Shown here piece after piece: positions 1-5,720 of a DNA stretch of 9,839 nucleotides (position 1 is its first letter; the number at the start of each line of letters is the position of its first letter). The position numbers and the translations under genes were made by a program. Source of the stretch: Myxococcales bacterium (lineage in GTDB: Bacteria; Myxococcota; Polyangia; Fen-1088); contig PMJE01000367.1 in NCBI GenBank assembly GCA_003157315.1, positions 1-9,839 of the forward strand, written 5' to 3'. The notes beneath the pieces were generated by a model. It was given only the letters and a program-made list of their open reading frames with translations, had not been told where the DNA came from and ran no database searches.

Positions 1-336
1 ATGGGTTTCATCTCGATTCTCGGGGTTTCCATCCAGGACGCACTGCTGGTGGTCACCTACGCGCAGCGCTTGCGCAAACAAGGAGAGTCAGCGGAAGCCG
101 CCGCCAGGAAGGCAGCCGAGCGCTGGCTCCGCCCGGTCCTGATGGCCTCCTCGGTGGCCATGCTGGGTCTTTTCCCCGCCGCCTTGTCACGCGGGATCGG
201 CTCGGAAACCCAGAAACCGCTCGCCATCGTGGTCATTGGCGGGGCTCTGGCGCTCGCCATCCTGCCACGCCTGTTACAGCCCGCGTTGCTCTTGCTGGCT
301 TTCCGGAAACGGCCGCAGCCCGACTTGTTGGGTTGA
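1..336 (+). CDS. RND-family heavy-metal efflux pump (CusA/CzcA type), C-terminal fragment
   Basis: This is the last 111 codons of an inner-membrane proton-driven RND transporter; the left edge of the window cuts the gene, so the ATG at position 1 is an internal Met. What is seen is the classic C-terminal region of the CusA/CzcA group: a helix with GFISILGVSIQDALLVVTY (residues 2-20), a cytoplasmic loop with basic and small residues, then LRPVLMASSVAMLGLFPAAL and a final helix after the conserved QKPLAIVVIGG. Full-length family members are around 1000 residues or more and form the inner-membrane part of a tripartite pump with a periplasmic adaptor and an outer-membrane channel, exporting metal ions such as Cu, Ag, Co, Zn or Cd. 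The usual end of the last helix (TLLVLPALY-like) is here ILPRLLQPALLLLA, a variant, so the substrate cannot be named. The adaptor gene is not visible. The family call is firm; substrate is unknown. Confidence 0.88.
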   Translation: MGFISILGVSIQDALLVVTYAQRLRKQGESAEAAARKAAERWLRPVLMASSVAMLGLFPAALSRGIGSETQKPLAIVVIGGALALAILPRLLQPALLLLAFRKRPQPDLLG

Positions 337-369
337 GGGCATGGGTGCTAGTCACAGAGTCTCCCGCGA

Positions 370-415
370 GTTCGCCCCAGACCTCGCCACCGTCAGGCTA
401 GCTCTGGGCGCGAAC
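370..415. repeat. Imperfect hairpin after the RND gene
   Basis: GTTCGCCCCAGA at 370-381 pairs with TCTGGGCGCGAAC at 403-415 over 12 base pairs, with one bulged C at 409 and a 21-base loop. It lies 34 bases after the stop of the efflux gene. It could fold in the mRNA 3' end or act as a factor-assisted terminator, but there is no T-run after it. The function is inferred only from position. Confidence 0.4.
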
Positions 416-418
416 GTC

Positions 419-428
419 CGTGGCCACG
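419..428. repeat. Perfect palindrome CGTGGCCACG
   Basis: CGTGGCCACG equals its own reverse complement. Its core GTGGCC/GGCCAC recurs in the two arms of the hairpin at 468-492, about 50 bases downstream. Related half-sites spaced this way upstream of an operon could be operator sites for a dimeric regulator. This is a weak inference, since GGCC-rich palindromes are common in GC-rich DNA. Confidence 0.25.
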
Positions 429-467
429 CGAGTGCTGCCCGATGTGGTAGCAAGCGTACCAAGTGAC

Positions 468-492
468 ACGTGTGGCCTAACCGGCCACATGT
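468..492. repeat. Hairpin or operator-like inverted repeat upstream of the Ser/Thr kinase
   Basis: ACGTGTGGCC (468-477) and GGCCACATGT (483-492) form a 10-bp stem with a single G-T wobble around the 5-base loop TAACC. It lies 66 bases before the kinase ATG and has no T-run. It may be a regulator-binding site or an RNA hairpin. Structure is seen directly; role is a guess. Confidence 0.35.
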
Positions 493-558
493 ACCCGACG
501 CGAGGGTTTCGGGCTCCCTAATCTCGCGCGCGCTTTCCGCCGATATAGCAGAGACTGC

Positions 559-2220
559 ATGAGTACTGGACCGCCCCCTATCCCAGCGCCGAAGGCACAC
601 CGATCGCGCGTAGTCGGTCGCTACGTCATGTATGACGAGATCGCGTCCGGTGGAATGGCGACTGTCCATATCGGGCGGCTGTTGGGCGCCGCGGGATTCT
701 CCCGTACCGTAGCCATCAAGCACCTCCATCCCCACTACTCGCACGACGCCGAGTTCGTCTCCATGTTTCTCGATGAGGCGCGCCTCGCAACTCGGATCCA
801 ACACCCCAACGCCACGGTGCCGCTCGATGTGGTCGTGCTGGAGGAGACCGGAGAGATCTTCTTGGTCATGGAGTACATCCATGGCGACAACTTCGCGCGC
901 CTGCTCCGGGGTGCGCGTGCCATGAAGACCGCAGTCCTCCCCGCAATCAACGCAAGCATCATGAGTGGCGCCCTGCACGGGCTGCATGCCGCGCACGAAG
1001 CTGCGAACGAAATCGGGATCCCCCTCAACATCGTCCACCGCGATGTATCGCCCCAGAACATCATGGTCGGGGTGGACGGGGTGTCGCGCGTCCTCGATTT
1101 CGGCATCGCAAAGGCGGTTTCGCGCTTCCAGTCGACCGGCGCAGGGAAAACCAAGGGCAAGTTTGCCTACATGGCACCAGAACAGATGGGCGCCGGCGCC
1201 GTGGATCGCCGTGCCGACATCTTCGCCGCTGGGATCGTCTTGTGGGAGGCGCTGACGATGAAGCCCCTCTTCCATGCAGATGATCCGGGCCGCGTGGTCT
1301 CCAAGGTGCTGACCGCGCCGATTGCGCGTCCGATCTTCATCAACAGCATGGTGTCGCCCGCCTTGGACCGAGTCGTCATGAAGGCCCTCGATCGAAACGT
1401 CAACAACCGATTCCAGACGGCCCGCGACTTCGCCACTGCCATTGAGGAAGCGATTACCGTCTCGACCTCGCGCAAGGTGGGCGAGTGGGTCGCGCAAGTG
1501 GGCGGCAAGGACTTGGCAGAGCGCGCCGACCTGGTTTCTCGCATCGAGAGTGTGTCGTTCGACGCCACGGTGTCCAGCGATCCGCTGCAAGTGCTTCGAT
1601 CCAAGCGAATGGCGACCACCGCGGAACTGAAGGAAGAACCAACCGAGAGCGGGGACAGCACGGCCGGACGCGCGTCCAGCCTGAGCGATCCGAGCCACGC
1701 ATCAAGCACGGGCCGGGGCGAACTGTTGCCCACGCCGCCCACCGGCCTCTCGACATACTCTCCGCCTTTGGCACATAAACCGTGGCCTGCCTTCGCGGGC
1801 GCATTTCTGCTTGCCCTCGCCCTCAGCGCAGGCGTCTTCGGGCTGGTACATCGGAATCGCGTGAAGGCGGTCGACCGGGTCAGCTCCGGGCAGCTAGCCC
1901 AAACTACCCTCGGCGTGGGAGTTGCGCCCGCGCCGCTGTTGCCGAAAAACACGACGAGTCCCTCGGTTGCCGCTGTGACGAAGGCGCCGACGACGGTGCC
2001 AGACGCCGCGCCACCTACGTCCGCCATTGCCGCACCGGCAGCCGTCACGGCCACCACCGAGCCAGACCGACAGGCAGCCGCGACCGCACGCCGCTCGAAT
2101 CCGAAGACCGCAGCCGCAAGATTGTCGAAGACCGGCAAGGCGCGAGCGACGAAGAATTGTGACCCTCCCTATACCATCGACCCCAACGGCATCCGTCGGG
2201 TCAAGCACGAATGCCTTTGA
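559..2220 (+). CDS. Transmembrane serine/threonine protein kinase (Hanks type, PknB-like)
   Basis: This 553-residue protein phosphorylates Ser/Thr residues of other proteins. The N-terminal catalytic domain spans about residues 20-295: glycine loop IASGGMATV (28-36, only the central Gly of GxGxxG kept), VAIK with ATP-binding Lys54, helix-C Glu73, catalytic loop HRDVSPQN (160-167, Asp162 and Asn167), DFG at 180-182, MAPEQ at 205-209, DRRADIFAAGIVLWE (216-230), and Arg284 of subdomain XI. All key catalytic residues are present, so activity is expected. A Ser/Pro-rich juxtamembrane stretch follows, then one membrane helix (about 409-431), then an Ala/Pro/Thr-rich extracytoplasmic tail ending in a compact motif with Cys534 and Cys552. 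No PASTA, TPR or WD40 sensor is seen. No strong Shine-Dalgarno precedes the ATG, but the kinase fold starts soon after it. It heads a probable operon with the next two genes. The family call is very firm; stimulus and substrates are unknown. Confidence 0.95.
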   Translation: MSTGPPPIPAPKAHRSRVVGRYVMYDEIASGGMATVHIGRLLGAAGFSRTVAIKHLHPHYSHDAEFVSMFLDEARLATRIQHPNATVPLDVVVLEETGEIFLVMEYIHGDNFARLLRGARAMKTAVLPAINASIMSGALHGLHAAHEAANEIGIPLNIVHRDVSPQNIMVGVDGVSRVLDFGIAKAVSRFQSTGAGKTKGKFAYMAPEQMGAGAVDRRADIFAAGIVLWEALTMKPLFHADDPGRVVSKVLTAPIARPIFINSMVSPALDRVVMKALDRNVNNRFQTARDFATAIEEAITVSTSRKVGEWVAQVGGKDLAERADLVSRIESVSFDATVSSDPLQVLRSKRMATTAELKEEPTESGDSTAGRASSLSDPSHASSTGRGELLPTPPTGLSTYSPPLAHKPWPAFAGAFLLALALSAGVFGLVHRNRVKAVDRVSSGQLAQTTLGVGVAPAPLLPKNTTSPSVAAVTKAPTTVPDAAPPTSAIAAPAAVTATTEPDRQAAATARRSNPKTAAARLSKTGKARATKNCDPPYTIDPNGIRRVKHECL

Positions 2221-2247
2221 ACCCGGCTTTGCCAAGCGAGGGCTGAC

Positions 2248-3117
2248 ATGAAGACCTGTCCAACATTGATTGCGTTTTTGGTGGGCGGCGCATCGCTCGG
2301 TTCGGTCGCCACGGCCGCGGAATCCACGACATGCGCCGACTCCTACGAAAAGGCGCAAGAAGAGAAGGCGGCTGGGCACCTCAAGGCTGCACTCGTTCAG
2401 CTGAAGAGCTGCATCGACCCGACCTGCCCCAAGTTCATTCGCGACGATTGTGTCCGGTGGATGGACCAGACGGAGAGCGCTCTTCCCACTGTCGTCTTCG
2501 CCGCTCGGCGGGACGGGAAGGATTTGACGGACGTCGAGGTTGCCAGTGATGGCGAGCCGTTGCTTAGCTCACTCGACGGCAAGGCCGTGCCTGTGGATCC
2601 TGGCTCCCACGACTTCTCGTTCAGTGTCCCGGGCTTTGCTCCCATAAATCGGCAGATGCTTATTCGCGAGGGCGAGCGAAATCGAATCATCGATGTCGAG
2701 TTCGGTATCCCACACGATAGCGTCGCATCGCTGACATCGACCACAAGCGCCGACGCCAGTCGACCCGGCAAACCTGGAGCGTTCACGCGCTACTTGCCGT
2801 ACGGGCTGGCGGGCCTCGGCGCGCTGGGAGTCGCCGGTTTCGCCCTATTCGGCATCGAGGGAAACAGTCAGAAGGGAGATCTCGAGCGCAGCTGCTCGCC
2901 CTACTGTCAATCTAGCCAGGTAGACAGCGTGAAAACGAAGTACTTGCTCGCGGACACGTGCCTGGCCGTGGGCCTCGTCTCGGCTGGTGTCGCAACCTAT
3001 CTGTTCCTGACGAGACATTCCGCAGGCGCAAGCGGCCGCGACCACGCGACTTCCATCGAGTTTGCTCCTCGAACTTCCGGTGGCGGAGGCGTTGTACAGG
3101 TCTTCACAGCGTTCTAA
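2248..3117 (+). CDS. Exported membrane protein with PEGA-like domain and two C-terminal helices
   Basis: The protein has 289 residues and no enzyme motif. Residues 1-23 look like a signal peptide (cleavage near ATA|AE). Residues 24-80 form a small helical region with Cys29, Cys55, Cys60 and Cys68 that may form disulfides. Residues 81-151 look like a PEGA-type beta domain: a variable loop, then VDPGSHDFSFSVPGF and a run of beta strands. Two membrane helices follow (about 183-204 and 233-254), joined by a Cys-containing segment (CSPYC, 216-220), and a short tail ends the protein. A GAGGG ribosome site at 2238-2242 lies 5 bases before the ATG. The gap from the kinase stop is 27 bp, which implies co-transcription. 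From memory, proteins of this layout often sit next to Ser/Thr kinase genes in myxobacteria; I infer that it is an envelope partner, ligand sensor or substrate of the kinase. The precise function is unknown. Confidence 0.8.
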   Translation: MKTCPTLIAFLVGGASLGSVATAAESTTCADSYEKAQEEKAAGHLKAALVQLKSCIDPTCPKFIRDDCVRWMDQTESALPTVVFAARRDGKDLTDVEVASDGEPLLSSLDGKAVPVDPGSHDFSFSVPGFAPINRQMLIREGERNRIIDVEFGIPHDSVASLTSTTSADASRPGKPGAFTRYLPYGLAGLGALGVAGFALFGIEGNSQKGDLERSCSPYCQSSQVDSVKTKYLLADTCLAVGLVSAGVATYLFLTRHSAGASGRDHATSIEFAPRTSGGGGVVQVFTAF

Positions 3118-3129
3118 CCCATGCACGGT

Positions 3130-3134
3130 GGAGG
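3130..3134 (+). promoter_or_regulatory. Shine-Dalgarno GGAGG that fixes the start of the Cys-rich lipoprotein
   Basis: GGAGG sits 6 bases before the ATG at 3141. The same frame is open further upstream to an ATG at 2958, but that part overlaps the previous gene and lacks a signal sequence. The ribosome site, the hydrophobic N-terminus that follows 3141 and the clean 23-bp gap all choose 3141. Confidence 0.75.
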
Positions 3135-3140
3135 CTACTC

Positions 3141-4169
3141 ATGACTTCGGCACCGAATGCCGCACGGCTGTTACCGCTTGTTGCCGTGATGGCGGGCCTG
3201 GTTTGCATTCAGTTGGCCTGCAGCCTGCAGAGTCTTGACTATCTGCAGAACGGGGGCCCGCGGGATGGCGCGATCGGAAACCAAGACGTGGACATGTCCA
3301 CCCCAGATACGGTCAGCCCAAGCGGTGCCCTCCTCGATGCGACCCGGGATGAAGGCATGCTCTCCGACGCCTCGGTCCTCGATGCGTTCCCAACCTTGGA
3401 CAGCTCTGGACTGGATAGCCAGATCCACGACAGTCTGGTCCTCGACACCCGCGGCGAGGTCGGAAACAACCAAGGCACGGACACGTCCAGCCCAGACACG
3501 GTGGGCACAAACGGCGGGCTCCTCGACGCTTCGGTCCTCGATGCGCCGCCAGCCTTGGACAACTCCGGCCCGGACAAGCCAGACGCGCCTTCGCGCGCAG
3601 ACACGGCTTTCGGAGGAAGCACAGGGACGGCAGATGCCAGGACACCGCAGGGTGGCGCCGGTGGGCACTCCTCCAGCAGCGGCGGCTCTTCAAGCACTGG
3701 CGGCACTTCCAGCACTGGCGGCAACTCGAACACCGGGGGTACCGGCGGCACCAGTTTGATCGACGGTGGAGCCGGCGGACAAGGTGCAACCGGGGGACAA
3801 GCGGGCGCCGCCGGCGGAGTCGACGGGGGCACGAGCACCACGGCATGTTCAGGGGTGCTTCACGCGAACATCTGTTGGTACCTTGGCGCCCAAGGATCTA
3901 GCTGCCAGCAGGCCTGCGCGAGCCACGGTCAACCGGCGTCGGGCGCGGCCAGTCACGTGGGTACAGCAATGCAAGGCGGGAGTCTTGCTGAGTGTGGAGT
4001 CATTCTCGGACTGCTCGGCATCACCGGCACACCCTCTACAAGCTTCGGATTGGACGGGCTCGGTTGCTTTGTGCGTGCAAACGGCAACTCTTTTTGGTTC
4101 AGCCTTCCCAACTTCAGTGCCACGGCAAGCCAGGGGAATGCGAAGTTGGTCTGCGGTTGCGCCCAGTAG
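3141..4169 (+). CDS. Putative surface lipoprotein with Gly/Ser-rich linker and Cys-rich C-terminal domain
   Basis: The 342-residue protein starts with a hydrophobic export signal (residues 10-26) ending in QLAC, with Cys27 as the likely lipid site. The Gln at -3 does not fit the strict lipobox, so lipidation is probable rather than certain. Residues 46-147 are an Asp/Ser/Pro-rich stalk that contains an internal duplication (46-93 and 108-147). Residues 174-232 are a Gly/Ser/Thr linker with three six-residue units of the GGSSST kind. Residues 234-342 form a compact domain with eight cysteines (236, 245, 255, 259, 285, 309, 338, 340) and motifs ICWYLG, CQQACASHG, DGLGCF and VCGCAQ at the end; four disulfides are possible, which fits an extracytoplasmic location. 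It is third in the kinase operon and ends 86 bp before the convergent histidine kinase gene. The likely role is display of a small folded domain away from the membrane. No ligand or activity can be named. Confidence 0.8.
   Translation: MTSAPNAARLLPLVAVMAGLVCIQLACSLQSLDYLQNGGPRDGAIGNQDVDMSTPDTVSPSGALLDATRDEGMLSDASVLDAFPTLDSSGLDSQIHDSLVLDTRGEVGNNQGTDTSSPDTVGTNGGLLDASVLDAPPALDNSGPDKPDAPSRADTAFGGSTGTADARTPQGGAGGHSSSSGGSSSTGGTSSTGGNSNTGGTGGTSLIDGGAGGQGATGGQAGAAGGVDGGTSTTACSGVLHANICWYLGAQGSSCQQACASHGQPASGAASHVGTAMQGGSLAECGVILGLLGITGTPSTSFGLDGLGCFVRANGNSFWFSLPNFSATASQGNAKLVCGCAQ
3275..3580 (+). repeat. Diverged internal duplication in the lipoprotein stalk
   Basis: Two copies run from about 3275-3420 and 3461-3580. 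Both encode GN-(x)n-SxPDTV-(x)n-LLDA, then SVLDA, then P-x-LD-x-SG-x-D. Copy 1 has about ten extra residues (ATRDEGMLSD) between LLDA and SVLDA. The DNA copies share blocks such as ctcggtcctcgatgcg-like stretches, so this looks like an old segmental duplication in coding sequence. Confidence 0.65.
3681..3734 (+). repeat. Three 18-bp tandem units in the Gly/Ser linker
   Basis: Units at 3681-3698, 3699-3716 and 3717-3734 begin with GGCGGC and encode GGSSST, GGTSST and GGNSNT. Units 1 and 2 differ at only two or three bases; the third is more diverged. Such units may change in copy number by slippage and so vary linker length. Confidence 0.7.
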
Positions 4170-4255
4170 GCAGGACTCGGCGAGGACACTATCGGGTGGA
4201 CTGCGCCTCGTGATCGGCACAGCAGACCGGCTGCTCTCCCCATCCTGGCCGATGG
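4170..4255. terminator. Convergent intergenic region with weak nested hairpin
   Basis: The 86-bp gap lies between two convergent genes, so a terminator for both is expected. ATCGGC (4213-4218) pairs with GCCGAT (4248-4253), enclosing AGCAG (4221-4225) and CTGCT (4231-4235). The stems are short and have no T-run, so intrinsic termination is doubtful; Rho-dependent ending is equally possible. Confidence 0.25.
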
Positions 4256-5626
4256 TCAGCTCACGCGCGCACCATCGCTCGCCAGTGGCAAGCGAACCGC
4301 AAAGGTTGTCCCCTGGCCAAGCCGCGAATCGACCGCCACTGACCCTCCACTCGCCTCGATCACCCGCTTGACGATGGACAGCCCGAGTCCTGTCCCTTTC
4401 TGCTCGCGCACGCGCAGAGCCCGAAAGAACGGATCGAATGCCTGGCGGGCTTCGTCGTAGGACATCCCCACCCCGTTGTCAGAGACGCGCAGCTCGTATT
4501 CCTTCCCCACCACGCGCCCGCGGATCTCGATCTCGGCCTGGACTTCTGGACGGCGGTATTTCACGGCGTTGTCGGCGAGATTGGACACCGCTTGCCGAAG
4601 CAGACCCTCCGCACACTGGACTTTCGCCGGCTCTACCGCCGCCTGCAAGGTCACGCCCTCGGCACCCAGGCGCGCGGCAAAATCGTCGCGGACTTGCGCC
4701 ACCACCAGCGCTGGGTCGCCAACCCCGCCCCGCGCCGCGCTTTCGCCGACGCGGGACAACGCGAGCAGATCCTCGATGATTGCCTCCATTTGTGCCACCC
4801 CACGCTGCAAAATGGCCGCAGTGGTCGTCTCTGCCGGCAATCGTTTCGTGAGCACGGACGTCGACATGCTGATGGTGCCCAAAGGACCCCTCAGATCGTG
4901 TGCCACCCGCCCGGCAAAGGCATCGAGTTCCCGGTTGCGCGTCTCGAGCGCGAGCGCGTGGCGGCTGACCGCATCCTCGCGCTCGCGTACCAGACGGGTG
5001 CCCCAGAAACCGATGCCCAAAGTCAGCAGCACGACGACGAACTGCAGGCCAATGGAGATGGCGATCGACGAGTTTTGCAACTTCCTGATTCTCGCGGCCG
5101 ATCCCTCGGCTTCGCTGTCGTTTATCCGCACCAAATCGTCGACATCGATTCCTACGGCGGCCAGGCGACCCTCGACTCCAGACAGGGCCGCGCGCGCTTC
5201 AACATCGCGGTTTTCACGCGACAGCGTCAGGGTTCCGGCCAGCGGTTTCCGAATGGCGGCAAGATCCTCCTTGAGCCGCTGCCAGGCTGTCGCCTCGCCG
5301 GGGCAGCTGACCAGCGGCTCATAAGCGGAAACGGCGGCGGCGAAGTCGGTTTCGATCTCCGCAATCTTCGCCTCGGCCTGCGCCATGGTGGCGGCGTCTG
5401 ATGCAAAGATATGTGCATCGACCAGCCGTTGCTGCCGATACATGTCGGCGCGCATCCGATGCACGAGCTCGATGCTCTTCATCGCGTTGTCCACTACCAG
5501 TTCGACCTCAATGTGGGCCTTGCGCGCTTGGTAGAGCGCGAAGCCGTTGGTGATGGCGAGCAGCGCGACGATGACGGCAACAACGACGACGACGACGCGC
5601 CAGTTCTGCACCCGGCTGACGTTCAT
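4256..5626 (-). CDS. Membrane sensor histidine kinase (orphan)
   Basis: This 456-residue two-component sensor autophosphorylates on His and should pass phosphate to a response regulator. TM1 is about residues 10-32 and TM2 about 187-209; the roughly 155-residue segment between them is helical and fits a four-helix-bundle extracytoplasmic sensor. A short charged helix (about 210-235) follows, then the HisKA dimerisation domain with phosphoacceptor His243 in VAHDLRGPLG, then HATPase_c: N box LADNAVKY (Asn353), G1 DNGVG (383-387), F box FDPFF (397-401) and G2 GTGLGL (411-416). All are intact. The start is the ATG complementary to 5624-5626, just before TM1. The frame stays open upstream, but that part has no domain and overlaps the divergent lipoprotein gene. 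No good ribosome site is seen. No response regulator lies next to it, so its partner must be elsewhere. It is convergent to the Ser/Thr kinase operon. Confidence 0.93.
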   Translation of the reverse strand: MNVSRVQNWRVVVVVVAVIVALLAITNGFALYQARKAHIEVELVVDNAMKSIELVHRMRADMYRQQRLVDAHIFASDAATMAQAEAKIAEIETDFAAAVSAYEPLVSCPGEATAWQRLKEDLAAIRKPLAGTLTLSRENRDVEARAALSGVEGRLAAVGIDVDDLVRINDSEAEGSAARIRKLQNSSIAISIGLQFVVVLLTLGIGFWGTRLVREREDAVSRHALALETRNRELDAFAGRVAHDLRGPLGTISMSTSVLTKRLPAETTTAAILQRGVAQMEAIIEDLLALSRVGESAARGGVGDPALVVAQVRDDFAARLGAEGVTLQAAVEPAKVQCAEGLLRQAVSNLADNAVKYRRPEVQAEIEIRGRVVGKEYELRVSDNGVGMSYDEARQAFDPFFRALRVREQKGTGLGLSIVKRVIEASGGSVAVDSRLGQGTTFAVRLPLASDGARVS

Positions 5627-5655
5627 AGAGGCCAAATATGGGCCCGATTCAATTC

Positions 5656-5700
5656 CGAGGCCAGGTTGTCGGAGGTTCGCCACGCTTGAACCTGGTCTCG
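5656..5700. repeat. 12-bp inverted repeat in the divergent promoter region
   Basis: CGAGGCCAGGTT (5656-5667) and AACCTGGTCTCG (5689-5700) are inverted copies matching at 11 of 12 positions, the exception being a G-T pair. The 21-base spacer puts the centres of the arms about 33 bp apart, roughly three helical turns. The repeat sits midway between two divergent starts. It is a good candidate operator for a dimeric regulator, or a hairpin in the 5' leader of the lipoprotein mRNA. Confidence 0.45.
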
Positions 5701-5708
5701 ACCCGCGC

Positions 5709-5719
5709 GAGGATGGAGG
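5709..5719 (+). promoter_or_regulatory. Purine-rich ribosome site of the small lipoprotein gene
   Basis: GAGGA at 5709-5713 lies 7 bases before the ATG at 5721; a second GGAGG at 5715-5719 is too close (1 base) to serve. Together with the lipobox that follows, this picks 5721 over in-frame starts further upstream such as 5547, which would overlap the histidine kinase gene. Confidence 0.6.
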
Positions 5720-5720
5720 C

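Larger units (their letters stand above)
337..558. other. Intergenic region with three inverted repeats upstream of the kinase operon
   Basis: This 222-bp stretch lies between the RND pump stop and the kinase start. I see no convincing gene in it. It contains a 12-bp stem with one bulged base (370-381 with 403-415), a perfect 10-bp palindrome (419-428) and a 10-bp stem with a 5-base loop (468-492), each listed separately. None is followed by a T-run, so none is a textbook intrinsic terminator. A weak -10-like TATAGC lies at 544-549, only 9 bases before the kinase ATG; if used, it would give an almost leaderless transcript, but no good -35 is seen. Confidence 0.5.
5627..5720. promoter_or_regulatory. 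Divergent promoter region between the histidine kinase and a lipoprotein
   Basis: This 94-bp gap must hold the start signals for both divergent genes. No clear -35/-10 pair is evident on either strand. Its main feature is the long inverted repeat at 5656-5700, listed separately. Confidence 0.45.

Noticed and set aside
352..1698. Open frame of 448 codons on the minus strand
   Set aside because: It lies antisense to the Ser/Thr kinase domain, whose motifs are unmistakable on the plus strand. The predicted protein is His/Arg/Asp-rich without domain features, as expected for a shadow frame in GC-rich DNA.
1167..2138. Open frame of 323 codons on the minus strand
   Set aside because: It is antisense to the kinase C-terminal half and has a low-complexity Ala/Ser/Thr composition and no motif.
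2958..3140. Upstream extension of the Cys-rich lipoprotein frame
   Set aside because: It overlaps the end of the preceding gene, is Arg-rich, and would bury the export signal that starts at 3141 behind a good ribosome site.
3239..3846. Pro- or Arg-rich minus-strand frames of 165-200 codons
   Set aside because: They are the reverse reading of the Gly/Ser/Asp-rich linker, which yields Pro/Arg-rich nonsense; there is no independent support.
4476..5401. Plus-strand open frames of 269-282 codons
   Set aside because: They are antisense to the histidine kinase, whose H, N, G1, F and G2 boxes are all present on the minus strand.
5547..5720. Earlier start for the small lipoprotein
   Set aside because: The extension is Thr-rich, overlaps the histidine kinase gene and hides a good lipobox signal that begins at 5721.
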